Source: Bacteroidales bacterium (GTDB lineage Bacteria; Bacteroidota; Bacteroidia; Bacteroidales; VadinHA17). Taken from it: a stretch of DNA of 57,303 nucleotides. Positions within the stretch are counted from its first letter, which is position 1, and every line of letters begins with the position of its first letter. The notes beneath the pieces are model-generated. The model did no database searches, was not told where the DNA came from, and was given only the letters and a program-made list of their open reading frames with translations. Location: the NCBI GenBank assembly GCA_018056245.1, contig JAGPFZ010000009.1:1-57303 (forward strand), given 5' to 3'. A program made the translations under genes and the position numbers. Of the stretch, positions 18,969-27,472 are shown piece by piece.

Positions 18969-19139
18969 TCTTACTTCAGATATTATGTGATTAAACGATT
19001 AAAATTAAATATTACCTGTGAATGTGAATAAGTATACTTTAAATTGTAATTCTTTATTTTTATTAATCAATGATATTGTTAAAGAATATTAAGTAGTTAA
19101 AAGAAAAGAGAAACAGTTACAGGAAATAATTTTAAAAAT

Positions 19140-19147
19140 TATCTTTG
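19140..19147 (+). promoter_or_regulatory. Bacteroidota -7 element
   Basis: TATCTTTG matches the Bacteroidota -7 consensus TAnnTTTG exactly, 75 bases before the start codon at 19222. No clear -33 TTTG was seen. It would place the heptamer repeats at 19174-19200 in the 5' leader. Confidence 0.5.
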
Positions 19148-19173
19148 AAAGAAAATTAATCATTTAGCATTAA

Positions 19174-19200
19174 AACGATAAACGATAAACGATAAACGAA
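19174..19200. repeat. Heptamer tandem repeat AACGATA, about 3.9 copies
   Basis: Three perfect AACGATA units (19174-19194) are followed by AACGAA. The run ends 21 bases before the ATG of the gene at 19222, in the divergent gap between it and the GH2 gene. Short tandem units in a leader can vary in copy number. Confidence 0.85.
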
Positions 19201-19221
19201 ATAACCTAAAATAACTTTTAT

Positions 19222-20217
19222 ATGAGCAGACCAGTTACACTTTTTACCGGACAATGGGCCGATATTAAACTCGAAGAACTTTGCAAGAAAGCGAAGGCCT
19301 TCGGATACGAAGGCCTGGAACTTGCATGCTGGGGCGACCATTTCGAAGTCAACAAAGCCGATGCTGCATACTGTAAAGCAAAGAAAGATTTGCTTGCAAA
19401 ATATGGATTAAAAGTATATGCCATATCAAACCATCTGGTAGGGCAGGCAGTATGTGACAGGATTGACCAGAGGCATAAAAGTATTTTACCCGATTATATC
19501 TGGAGCGACGGCTATCCTGAAAGAATTAATCAGAGAGCTGCACAGGAGATAATGAAAACTGCTGAGGCTGCTGCCCGACTGGGTGTGGAAGTTGTAAACG
19601 GCTTTACAGGGAGTCCAATATGGCATCTGTTATACTCATTTCCGGCAGTTTCACCCTCGATGATTGATGAAGGTTATAATGAATTTGCCTCAAAATGGAT
19701 ACCTATTCTTGACAGATTCAAACAGCTCGGAATAAAATTTGCCCTTGAAGCTCACCCTACGGAAGTTGCTTTTGATATAGCATCAGCCCAGCGAACACTT
19801 AAGGCAGTAAATAATCATCCGGCTTTCGGTTTCAACTACGATCCTTCACATTTCGGATATCAGGGGGTTGATTATGTAAAATTTATCTATACGTTTGCCG
19901 ACAGGATTTTCCATGTACACATGAAAGATGTTTACTGGTCGGATGTACCGACTGATGCCGGAGTATTTGGAGGACACACTGAATTTGGAGCCAAAGGAAG
20001 ATACTGGGATTTTCGCAGCCTTGGAAGAGGTAAAATAAAATTCGAAGAAATTATAAGAGCTCTTAACAGAATAGGCTACAACGGACCATTATCTGTTGAA
20101 TGGGAAGATAGCGGTATGGATCGTGAGTTTGGTGCAAAAGAGGCAGCCGCTTTCGTAAAGAAAATAGATTTTCCGCCCTCTGCGGTGGCATTCGATGCTG
20201 CATTTGAAAAAAGATAA
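19222..20217 (+). CDS. Cytoplasmic TIM-barrel sugar isomerase/epimerase
   Basis: A 331-aa protein without signal peptide. The AP-endonuclease-2/IolE-type barrel starts [16 protein letters not shown], then [16 protein letters not shown]. The four metal ligands of this family are visible: Glu in ALEAHPTE, Asp/His in NYDPSHFGY, His in [10 protein letters not shown] and Glu in [10 protein letters not shown]. Unlike its neighbours it acts in the cytoplasm. The next gene, 233 bases on, is a cytoplasmic Gfo/Idh/MocA dehydrogenase, and the dehydrogenase plus isomerase pairing is typical of sugar or cyclitol catabolism (as in iol clusters). The substrate is unknown. Confidence 0.87.
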   Translation: MSRPVTLFTGQWADIKLEELCKKAKAFGYEGLELACWGDHFEVNKADAAYCKAKKDLLAKYGLKVYAISNHLVGQAVCDRIDQRHKSILPDYIWSDGYPERINQRAAQEIMKTAEAAARLGVEVVNGFTGSPIWHLLYSFPAVSPSMIDEGYNEFASKWIPILDRFKQLGIKFALEAHPTEVAFDIASAQRTLKAVNNHPAFGFNYDPSHFGYQGVDYVKFIYTFADRIFHVHMKDVYWSDVPTDAGVFGGHTEFGAKGRYWDFRSLGRGKIKFEEIIRALNRIGYNGPLSVEWEDSGMDREFGAKEAAAFVKKIDFPPSAVAFDAAFEKR

Positions 20218-20450
20218 TTTCTCAAAATATCCCGAAATGACTATGCTTTTGGTTTTTCCTGGTTTAGGGTACTTTACTATAAAACTTATTGTATTGATGA
20301 ATTAATGTTATTATGAAAATATTTAGAGCGGAATTTTTTTAATTATTTTTTCAACATAAAAAATTCATTGATATAATTTTATAGAATAATTAATTACAAT
20401 TGTTCGGAAAGTAAAAGTTATTCAATAAATTAAACTAAAAAGCATTTGAA

Positions 20451-21587
20451 ATGAAGAAAATAAAACTTGGGATGATAGGAGGCGGTATAGGAGCCTTTAT
20501 TGGAGATGCCCATCGTCGTGCTGCCCGTCTATCCAACGATTTCGAACTTATTGGAGGAGTTTTTGATGCCAACTATGAGAGGGGCAAAGAGTTTGCAGCA
20601 AAAGAAGGCATATCCCTCGATAGATGTTACGAAAACGTTGATACTATGATCAAGAGCGAAAAGGCAAGGCCTGAGGGGGAAAGGATAGAAGCTGTTTCGA
20701 TAGTAACACCAAACTACCTGCATTATCCCTTTGCAAGTTTGCTTCTGAAAAATGGATTCCATGTAATGTGTGAAAAACCAATGACGATGACTGTTGAGGA
20801 AGCAATAGAACTGGATAGGCTTGTGAAAGAAACCGGACTTACCTTTGCACTTACTCATACATACACCGGCTACCCTATGGTAAGGCAGATGCGTGAAATG
20901 ATTAAATCAGGTGCTCTGGGCGATATCCAGAGAATTGATGCCCAGTATTATCAGGGATGGGTTAATTCTATTATTCACGGTTCGGAAAGCCGTATTACCG
21001 GCGTATGGAGATTTGACCCCGAACAGTCGGGTGTAAGCAGTTGCATGGGCGATATTGGCGTTCATGCATTCAACCTTATCGAATATACTACAGGGCTCGA
21101 GATAAAACAAGTACTTTCCGACTTAAATCCTGTTAAGGAAGGCTTTAAACTCGACCTTGACGGAACCGTACTTCTGCGGTTCGAAAATCCAAAACTTAAA
21201 GGTGTAATAAGATCATGCCAGGTAGCAACAGGAGAAGAAAACAACCTGACCATTGCTGTTTATGGTTCAAAAGCAAGTCTTAAATGGGGACAGGAGAATC
21301 CTAACTACTTATTTCTTCTAAGCGACACAGAGCCTGTGAAAGTGTTTAAACCGGCTCATGGATATAACAGCGAATTTGCCGAAAAAAGCCATACAATGCC
21401 CTGTGGACATCCAGAAGGAATTTATGAAGCAATAGCCAATATTTACAAAGGCATGGCAAAATCAATAAGAGGAGAAAAATTTATCCAGGGAGAGTTTCCA
21501 ACTGTTTACGATGGTGTTAGGGGAATGCGATTTATTCATGCAGTGGTAAACTCAAATAAAAAGGGTAATACATGGACAGTTATTTAG
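20451..21587 (+). CDS. Cytoplasmic Gfo/Idh/MocA oxidoreductase
   Basis: A 378-aa protein: Rossmann motif GMIGGGIGAFIGDAH, family motif MCEKPMTMT, and catalytic-region GDIGVHAFNLIEYTTG. No export signal. The GGGxGAFIG opening is typical of a subfamily often found with TIM-barrel isomerases. Its partner is probably the gene at 19222 and perhaps the Tat TIM-barrel gene at 21635. It ends in TAG, which matters when judging the internal TAG of the next gene. Confidence 0.88.
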   Translation: MKKIKLGMIGGGIGAFIGDAHRRAARLSNDFELIGGVFDANYERGKEFAAKEGISLDRCYENVDTMIKSEKARPEGERIEAVSIVTPNYLHYPFASLLLKNGFHVMCEKPMTMTVEEAIELDRLVKETGLTFALTHTYTGYPMVRQMREMIKSGALGDIQRIDAQYYQGWVNSIIHGSESRITGVWRFDPEQSGVSSCMGDIGVHAFNLIEYTTGLEIKQVLSDLNPVKEGFKLDLDGTVLLRFENPKLKGVIRSCQVATGEENNLTIAVYGSKASLKWGQENPNYLFLLSDTEPVKVFKPAHGYNSEFAEKSHTMPCGHPEGIYEAIANIYKGMAKSIRGEKFIQGEFPTVYDGVRGMRFIHAVVNSNKKGNTWTVI

Positions 21588-21634
21588 ATAATTTAATTTT
21601 TAAATAGCTTCACATGTAATCTAAATTGAATAAA

Positions 21635-22720
21635 ATGACGACAAACAGTAAAAATGGAAAAAGTTTATCCAGACGTAAGTTTCTGGGGACTACAGCTGTT
21701 GCAGCATCATCTGTCTTTTTTGTTCCATCATTATTCGGGCGTGAAGGATATACTGCACAGCAGAAAGTTTTAAAACCAAATTCAAAATTCGGAGGCGTTC
21801 AGATAGGTGCTATAACCTATAGCTGGCGTGATATGCCTGGCGGTGTTGAGAATATAATCAAATATTGTCAGGAAGCCGGTGTAAGTTCAGTTGAGTTAAT
21901 GAGCAATGACCTTGAGATGTATCTCGGTGCACCTCAGAACCCTATGATGAGACAACCCATGCAGCGGCCTGCTGCTACTCCAAACCCTCCTGCTCCACCG
22001 GCAAATGTGCCTGCAGGCGCTCCATAGGCAGGAGGACAAAGACCTCAACGTACACCTGAACAGGAAGCCGCTATCGCAAAATATAATCAGGAGCTTAAGG
22101 CATGGAGAACATCTTTACCAATGTCTAAAGTTGAACAGGCCAAAAAATTATTCAACGATGCAGGTATTAGCGTACATATAGTCAAGTTCTCTCCGTCACG
22201 CTGGTCGGACGAGGAGATTGATTATGCATTCAGAGTTGCAAAAGCCATGGGTGCAAAAGGCGTTACCGAAGAAATCGGTGAAAAAGCAGTGAAAAGATTG
22301 GCTCCATTCGCCGAAAAAAACAAATCGTATGCAATCTTCCACAATCACATGCAGTTTGCAACACCCGGCTTTAGTTACGACCCCTTCCTTAAAGTATCAC
22401 CTGCCGTAATGATGAATTTTGATGCCGGACACTTCTTCGGTTCAACAGGAATACATCCGAACGAAATTATAAAAAAATACCACGACCGCATTGCAAGTAT
22501 TCACATTAAGGATAAGACAGGACCAAAAAGCAATCCACCAAACACAAATACCGAATGGGGAAAAGGCGAAACACCTATTGCCGATGTGCTTCTCCTTCTT
22601 AAAAAGGAAAAATGGCCTATTAATGTTGATATTGAACTTGAATATCGAATACCTCAGGGTTCAGACTCAGTAAAAGAAGTAAAAAAATGTATTGAATTCT
22701 GCAGAAATATTCTGGCTTAA
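21635..22720 (+). pseudogene. Tat-exported TIM-barrel protein interrupted by an in-frame TAG
   Basis: I start at ATG 21635. A Tat signal (SRRKFLGTTAVAA) leads to IGAITYSWRDMPGGVENI and VSSVELMSNDLEMYLG, then a Pro/Ala/Gln-rich linker. A TAG at 22025-22027 falls inside this linker. Reading straight through it in the same frame gives AGGQRPQRTPEQEAAIAKY and the rest of the barrel: AIFHNHMQF, MNFDAGHFFG, IHIKDKTG and DIELEYRI as metal-ligand regions. The linker followed by a TPEQ helix is usual in this Bacteroidota subfamily, so this is one gene of about 361 codons with one stop, most simply a CAG to TAG change. The C-terminal half could restart at ATG 22121, but it would lack export. Confidence 0.85.
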
Positions 22721-22755
22721 AAGCAGAGAATATACCTTATTTAAAAATAATATCC

Positions 22756-22798
22756 CTATGCCGGAAAATTAAGATAGCTAACCGGCATAGATTTTTTT
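22756..22798 (+). terminator. Rho-independent terminator
   Basis: CTATGCCGG (22756-22764) pairs perfectly with CCGGCATAG (22782-22790) and is followed by ATTTTTTT. It lies 36 bases after the TIM-barrel gene and ends the plus-strand run before the convergent minus-strand genes. Confidence 0.85.
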
Positions 22799-22825
22799 AG
22801 CTAATGCGAATATGAAAGGTTATTG

Positions 22826-23092
22826 CTATTTCTTCTTTGTAAGTGAAATTACAATACCGCCTACAATAATTAATGCAGCAACTATAACAATAATCGTGCT
22901 TGCAGATACTCCTTTACTACCTTTACTTCCGGCTGTTTCGTCTTCAACCGCATAATAATAAGTCGGCTTTATTATCGTATCCATGTTAACAGAATCTTTT
23001 TTGGGCTGTGGTTCTTGTTGTGCTTTCAAAAAAGATGCACTGCCAAATATAAGAATAGAGACAAGTGCTAATTTCAATAATGTTTTTTTCAT
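22826..23092 (-). CDS. Small exported membrane-anchored protein, function unknown
   Basis: An 88-aa protein with a cleavable signal (ends FLKAQ), a short polar region (residues about 27-62, rich in Lys, Asp, Tyr and Gly/Ser), one transmembrane helix (TIIVIVAALIIVGGIVISL) and a KKK tail. This is a type I topology with about 35 residues outside. It lies 47 bases downstream of the GT-C gene and is likely in the same transcript. I recognise no family. Confidence 0.65.
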   Translation of the reverse strand: MKKTLLKLALVSILIFGSASFLKAQQEPQPKKDSVNMDTIIKPTYYYAVEDETAGSKGSKGVSASTIIVIVAALIIVGGIVISLTKKK

Positions 23093-23139
23093 AACAATTT
23101 CCTTCTTTTTCCAATTTGTTAAATTAGTTATACCTATTA

Positions 23140-25209
23140 TTATTTAATTCTGATTACAATTTCATCATATTTTCGCGCCATATCAGGATTTGAGATTCGG
23201 TAAGAATCAGCCAGTGCCATAAGTGCCGGTTTATATGCAGGATTAATTTCCAGACATTGTCTTAATATTTTTCTTGCCTGCTCTACATCCTTTCTGCCCG
23301 TTACTTCAGCCAGTTTCACGTAAGCCTCAAAGTATTTCCGGTTAAAATTAATTAGCTTTTCGAAATATCCCTCAGCTTTATCGAATTCACCTTTTGAAAC
23401 TGAAATAATTCCTGCATACATCAATGCCGGTTCAAAGAACGGATTAATTTCCAAACATTTATTAAGCACTGAATCTGCCTTAACCGAATCTCTCAATCTG
23501 TTAAGCGCAACTGCAAAATTATAAAAAATCATTTCATCACAACTGTCTTCTAATAGAGCTTTAGAGAAAAGTTTTACTGCATCTCCGGGTCTGTTTTCCT
23601 GTAAAGCCCTAAATGCCTTATAATCAGCTTTCGATTTTCTTTTAATTACCGTGCATATCGGTGCCTCACCGGCATAAACTACTTTAAGAGCACCGGCAGG
23701 AGGCCATAATCCTTCCTTTAACCTGAAAGGCAATATATATCTATTTGTTGAAATATAATAATCCCAGTCGTAAGTACTCCTTTCTTCATTTCTGATATAA
23801 ATATTTTTAATAAACGGTTGATTACGGAAATACCATTCAGCTGAAAAATTTGAAGCGACTATTATGCTGTCTTGAATTCCTTTGTCTTCGAGATATTCAG
23901 TCAACCATTCCGAAGCTTCACGTTGCCCTATAAAATAATAATCCATTTCATAATTCCCATTTGCCCCTTTAACACCGCCAACAAGCTGATTAAAATATAA
24001 ATATGCATACCTGTAATTGACAGCCAGAAATTTAACTACATGAAATGATGAGGCAAAGAGTAAAAGTATACAAAACCATTTAACGTATTTTTTTGTTTGT
24101 AATTTAAATATAACTGAAATACCTACAGCCGAAAGTATTACTATTCCCGGATATAAAAACATGAATTGTCTCCACCCGCTATAAATATTCGGTCGGGATA
24201 ATATGGTGTAGAATAAAGGAAAAAATATGCTGAAAATAAGGAAGAAATATGGCAGACACTTTCCGTTACGAAAAATCTTTGGCGAAAAGAATATAAACAG
24301 AAGCAAACCGGCAGTAACCGTAACAGGTATTGTAATCAACATATATTTGGGCAGATAGTGCCACGGCATATAATCGGTCCATTCCACTCTGCCTTCAAAT
24401 ATTTCTCTGAAAGTGAGTGGAAATCTGCTCATGAAAAGATGGGCTTTAACCGGATTGATTACAGGGTTCTGTAATCCATAAGGCCATAAAACAACACTCA
24501 GAAACCATCCTGCTGCCGAAATTATTGCAATCAGAAAAAATTTTCCAGCTAACGCATTGATATTACTCCCTTTCCCATTAATATATTTTATAAGTTCATC
24601 TATAAAAAAGAAAAAGAAAAGATAACAAATCAGAATCATACCACTTGATCTTATACTCATACAGAAAGCTATGCTAAGTGCAAGCAAAACACCGTGTACA
24701 ACTGGAATTTTCTTTTCAGATGATAAAAACCTTATGATAAAAAATACGCCTGAGATATAGCCTAGTGCAAAGGGGATATCCTTAAGATTATTCTGAGAAT
24801 GGCCAAGAAATGTGGAAGATATTGCAAACAGCAGAATTACTATTATCCCCGCTTCATACCCTGAAAGCTTAACCGCAAAAAATACAGTTATAATAATTGT
24901 GAGCCATCCGGCCAGAGTGGCCATAATATGACGGAAACCATAAATATCTTCAACGCCGAACAGCTTGATAAGAAAGGTTGTGATATTGTCGTATGACTGT
25001 CCGTAATATTTAAGGTGAGTGCCGGGAGTATAGAGACATGATCTGTCCTGACCATGTGTTACAAAATAGTTATAAACCGATACTGACTGGTTATAATGAA
25101 GCACTTCGTCACAGCTAACGCCTGCCTTCTTGCTTCCATAGAGCATAGCGACAAGAAGGGCAAAAGAAAGAACCGGGAGAACAAACTTATACCGTATTGT
25201 GCTCATCAT
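23140..25209 (-). CDS. GT-C membrane glycosyltransferase with C-terminal TPR repeats
   Basis: A 689-aa protein. The N-terminal 500 residues have about 11-12 membrane segments with a periplasmic acidic motif (GVSCDEVLHYNQS) after the first segment, as in GT39/GT83-type enzymes that use polyprenyl-phosphate sugars. FLGHSQNNLKDIPFALGY is the second conserved region. From about residue 540 to the end there are TPR-type helices (FNPFFEPAL..., EGYFEKLINFNRKYFEAYV..., INPAYKPALMALADSY). Its start overlaps the stop of the GT2 gene by ATGA, a translational coupling. It probably transfers the sugar that the GT2 enzyme loads onto the lipid carrier; the acceptor is unknown. Confidence 0.85.
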   Translation of the reverse strand: MMSTIRYKFVLPVLSFALLVAMLYGSKKAGVSCDEVLHYNQSVSVYNYFVTHGQDRSCLYTPGTHLKYYGQSYDNITTFLIKLFGVEDIYGFRHIMATLAGWLTIIITVFFAVKLSGYEAGIIVILLFAISSTFLGHSQNNLKDIPFALGYISGVFFIIRFLSSEKKIPVVHGVLLALSIAFCMSIRSSGMILICYLFFFFFIDELIKYINGKGSNINALAGKFFLIAIISAAGWFLSVVLWPYGLQNPVINPVKAHLFMSRFPLTFREIFEGRVEWTDYMPWHYLPKYMLITIPVTVTAGLLLFIFFSPKIFRNGKCLPYFFLIFSIFFPLFYTILSRPNIYSGWRQFMFLYPGIVILSAVGISVIFKLQTKKYVKWFCILLLFASSFHVVKFLAVNYRYAYLYFNQLVGGVKGANGNYEMDYYFIGQREASEWLTEYLEDKGIQDSIIVASNFSAEWYFRNQPFIKNIYIRNEERSTYDWDYYISTNRYILPFRLKEGLWPPAGALKVVYAGEAPICTVIKRKSKADYKAFRALQENRPGDAVKLFSKALLEDSCDEMIFYNFAVALNRLRDSVKADSVLNKCLEINPFFEPALMYAGIISVSKGEFDKAEGYFEKLINFNRKYFEAYVKLAEVTGRKDVEQARKILRQCLEINPAYKPALMALADSYRISNPDMARKYDEIVIRIK

Positions 25210-26135
25210 GCATCGAATGTACCTCCATAAAAATTCTTTACGAAATACACCGGTCTATTTTGCGATTCCTTATAACCCCGGTAAACATATTCTCCAATTA
25301 TTCCCAGGAAAATAAGTTGAACCGAACCGAGAAAATATATACTGAGAAGTGTTGATGACCAACCCGGCATAGCCAGATGTGCAGCTTGTCCCACAAGTAC
25401 AATTATTCCAGCAACCATGAAAACTATTACTCCGATAATTCCAAGAAAATAGCATACCTGCAATGGAAATTTCGAGAATGAGAAAATTGCATCACATGCC
25501 AGTCTTAATAGTTTCTTTATAGTCATTTTAGACTTACCGGTAAATCGTTCATCCCTAATGTAATCAACATATCCCTGTTTGAAACCAATATAAGAGCGTA
25601 TTCCCGGTAAATAACGCATATTTTCTCCGAATGAAATTATAGCATTTACTGCGCATCGCTTCATCATTGAAAAATTACCTGCATTCTCAACATTTTTTAA
25701 TCCGGTAATTTTCTTAAAAAGAAAATGAAATATGGACATACAAACCTTCCTCTGCAGCTTTTCTTTTCTGGCTTTTTTCCGGCCATTAACTACATCATAT
25801 CCTTCAGTACAGATTCTTTTGTACATCTCGGGCAGGATTTCGGGGGGGTCTTGAAGATCTCCGTCCATCATTGCCACAATATCCCCGGATGCATGTTCGA
25901 GACCAGCAGTATAGGCTATCTGATGGCCGAAATTTCTCGATAAAGAGAGGATTTTAATTCGCGGGTTTTTATTCCGGAATGAGAGAAGTGTATCCAGACT
26001 TTTGTCGGTACTCCCGTCGTCAACAAATATTATTTCATAATTATCTATAAATGATTCTATTGCAGGGACAGTTCTTTTAATAAGCTCTTCCAGAACCTCT
26101 TCTTCATTATATATTGGAATAACAACAGATAACAT
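25206..26135 (-). CDS. GT2 polyprenyl-phosphate glycosyltransferase (GtrB/DPM1-like)
   Basis: A 309-aa protein: GT-A fold start LSVVIPIYNEEEVLEEL, the FVDDGSTDKS motif, the metal-binding MDGDLQDPPE and the RDERFTGKSKM motif of dolichyl/undecaprenyl-phosphate sugar synthases. Two C-terminal membrane helices (about 230-290) follow. It transfers a sugar from a nucleotide donor to undecaprenyl phosphate on the cytoplasmic side. Direct coupling (4-base overlap) to the GT-C gene supports a two-step lipid-linked sugar pathway. Confidence 0.9.
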   Translation of the reverse strand: MLSVVIPIYNEEEVLEELIKRTVPAIESFIDNYEIIFVDDGSTDKSLDTLLSFRNKNPRIKILSLSRNFGHQIAYTAGLEHASGDIVAMMDGDLQDPPEILPEMYKRICTEGYDVVNGRKKARKEKLQRKVCMSIFHFLFKKITGLKNVENAGNFSMMKRCAVNAIISFGENMRYLPGIRSYIGFKQGYVDYIRDERFTGKSKMTIKKLLRLACDAIFSFSKFPLQVCYFLGIIGVIVFMVAGIIVLVGQAAHLAMPGWSSTLLSIYFLGSVQLIFLGIIGEYVYRGYKESQNRPVYFVKNFYGGTFDA

Positions 26136-26162
26136 AAAGCAAAATAAAATTAGTTTCTGTGC

Positions 26163-26223
26163 ACTTTGTGTCTTTTCTATTATGTTTTTGATATTTAATC
26201 AGTTAAGCTGAGCGACACAAAGT
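26163..26223. repeat. Inverted repeat in a dispersed-type element
   Basis: ACTTTGTGTC (26163-26172) and its exact complement GACACAAAGT (26214-26223) flank 41 bases in the gap between the ThuA-type and GT2 genes. The right side continues into TAGTTACATAGAGAAG, a phrase that recurs in degenerate form near 32935-32948. The arms could also end transcription of the ThuA operon weakly. Confidence 0.65.
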
Positions 26224-26252
26224 TGACACGTAGTTACATAGAGAAGTGATAA

Positions 26253-27461
26253 TTATTTAATTCCCAGTCGCTCAAGCGCAAAACTAACTTCATCTTTTAA
26301 TTCAGGCACCGATTGCAGATTTCTGATAGCAGGAATACAATAATCGGTTCCCATCCAGCTCAGCTCACGCAAAACAAGTTTCTTTGCCTCAAATGTAGCC
26401 GAACTGTTATTAAGAACACCGGTCATCAATTTCTCTATTTCAAGGAGTTTTTCCTTATCGCCTGCCGCCCGCCTAATATATTCCTGAAGGCCAGTATAGT
26501 ATTTTGTACTTTTCCCTATATCATAATTCACAAGGCCAGCAATATCCTCCTCAAGAGAAAGATATTTATAATCTTTTCTAATAGAAACACCTGCAGCGCT
26601 TGGGAAATCGGGAGGGATGCTCTGTGTCACATTCCCTGATGCAGCCCATTCAGTACCTCGTTGAAAAGTAGTAATAAAACCTGCGCATTTCAAGGAGGGG
26701 CTTTCTTCTCCTTCCGGATACCCGAGTGTTGTATGAAACACTCTTCCCTTCCCGTAATTAATAGTCATCATAACAGGTTCGTGTCTTCCTGTGCCATTTC
26801 CGGTAGTGTCGCAGAAAGCTGTGGCCAGTACCTCGAGATTCTTTGCCGGCCCCCTCATTTTTGCATAAAGAAGATCGCTACCATGCATCCATCTTACTGG
26901 TAAGCCTTTCATTACAGGATGTTCCATATTACGCGTTCTTACTTCAAATTCCCTGACTTTGCCATACCATCCAGCCTTGACCGGGGTAGTGTCGGTAACC
27001 ATCCGGCCATCCTTGAAATAAACGTATGGTCTGTTCAATTCTGATCTCCCTCCCCAGCCGGTTAAACCGCATATTTCTTCATATTCTTTCCAGCCAGGAA
27101 ATGCTGATGAGGCTGAATGATAAACAACTACTCCACCTCCGTCAGATACGTAATTAACAAAAGCCTTTTTTGTATCCTCTGACCATGAATCACCGGAGTA
27201 ATTAAGTACTACTACATTGTATTTGCTAAAAGAAGGCTTAAAACCCTTCATATCACCTCCTTTTTCCGGTGATATTGCTATGTCAACTCTGAAAAGGCCG
27301 GTTTGTTCCAGTATCTGTCTAAGGACCGGTGTGCTAACTTTCCAATTGGTCGTATTTTGTCCGGTTACAATTAAAGCTCTATATGGCATACTTTTCTGGC
27401 ATGCTATCAATATTAACATTACTATGCATGCTATTATTGCGAAAAATTTCGTTTTTTTCAT
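26253..27461 (-). CDS. ThuA-like domain lipoprotein
   Basis: I start at the ATG at 27459-27461 (MKKTKFF), 11 bases after the upstream gene, because it opens a lipoprotein signal (lipobox LIAC). An upstream in-frame start would overlap the Gfo gene. The domain is ThuA-like (class I glutamine amidotransferase fold): ALIVTGQNTTNW, NYSGDSWSEDTKKAF, DGGGVVVYHSASSAFPGW, then RNMEHPVMKGLP and GKGRVFHTTLGYPEG. A helical C-terminal extension (about 300-400) resembles repeat-type scaffolds. ThuA proteins partner Gfo/Idh/MocA (ThuB-type) dehydrogenases in 3-keto-sugar metabolism, as in the thuAB genes of rhizobia, and this one follows two such genes. Confidence 0.82.
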   Translation of the reverse strand: MKKTKFFAIIACIVMLILIACQKSMPYRALIVTGQNTTNWKVSTPVLRQILEQTGLFRVDIAISPEKGGDMKGFKPSFSKYNVVVLNYSGDSWSEDTKKAFVNYVSDGGGVVVYHSASSAFPGWKEYEEICGLTGWGGRSELNRPYVYFKDGRMVTDTTPVKAGWYGKVREFEVRTRNMEHPVMKGLPVRWMHGSDLLYAKMRGPAKNLEVLATAFCDTTGNGTGRHEPVMMTINYGKGRVFHTTLGYPEGEESPSLKCAGFITTFQRGTEWAASGNVTQSIPPDFPSAAGVSIRKDYKYLSLEEDIAGLVNYDIGKSTKYYTGLQEYIRRAAGDKEKLLEIEKLMTGVLNNSSATFEAKKLVLRELSWMGTDYCIPAIRNLQSVPELKDEVSFALERLGIK

Positions 27462-27472
27462 TGATTTGTGGT

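Noticed and set aside
2260-22027. Recoding of TAG as an amino acid, suggested by in-frame TAG in two genes (2260-2262, 22025-22027).
   Set aside because: Several intact genes in the window end with TAG at the right length (9304-10059, 20451-21587, 33008-34252). The two internal cases are better explained as pseudogenes or sequence errors.
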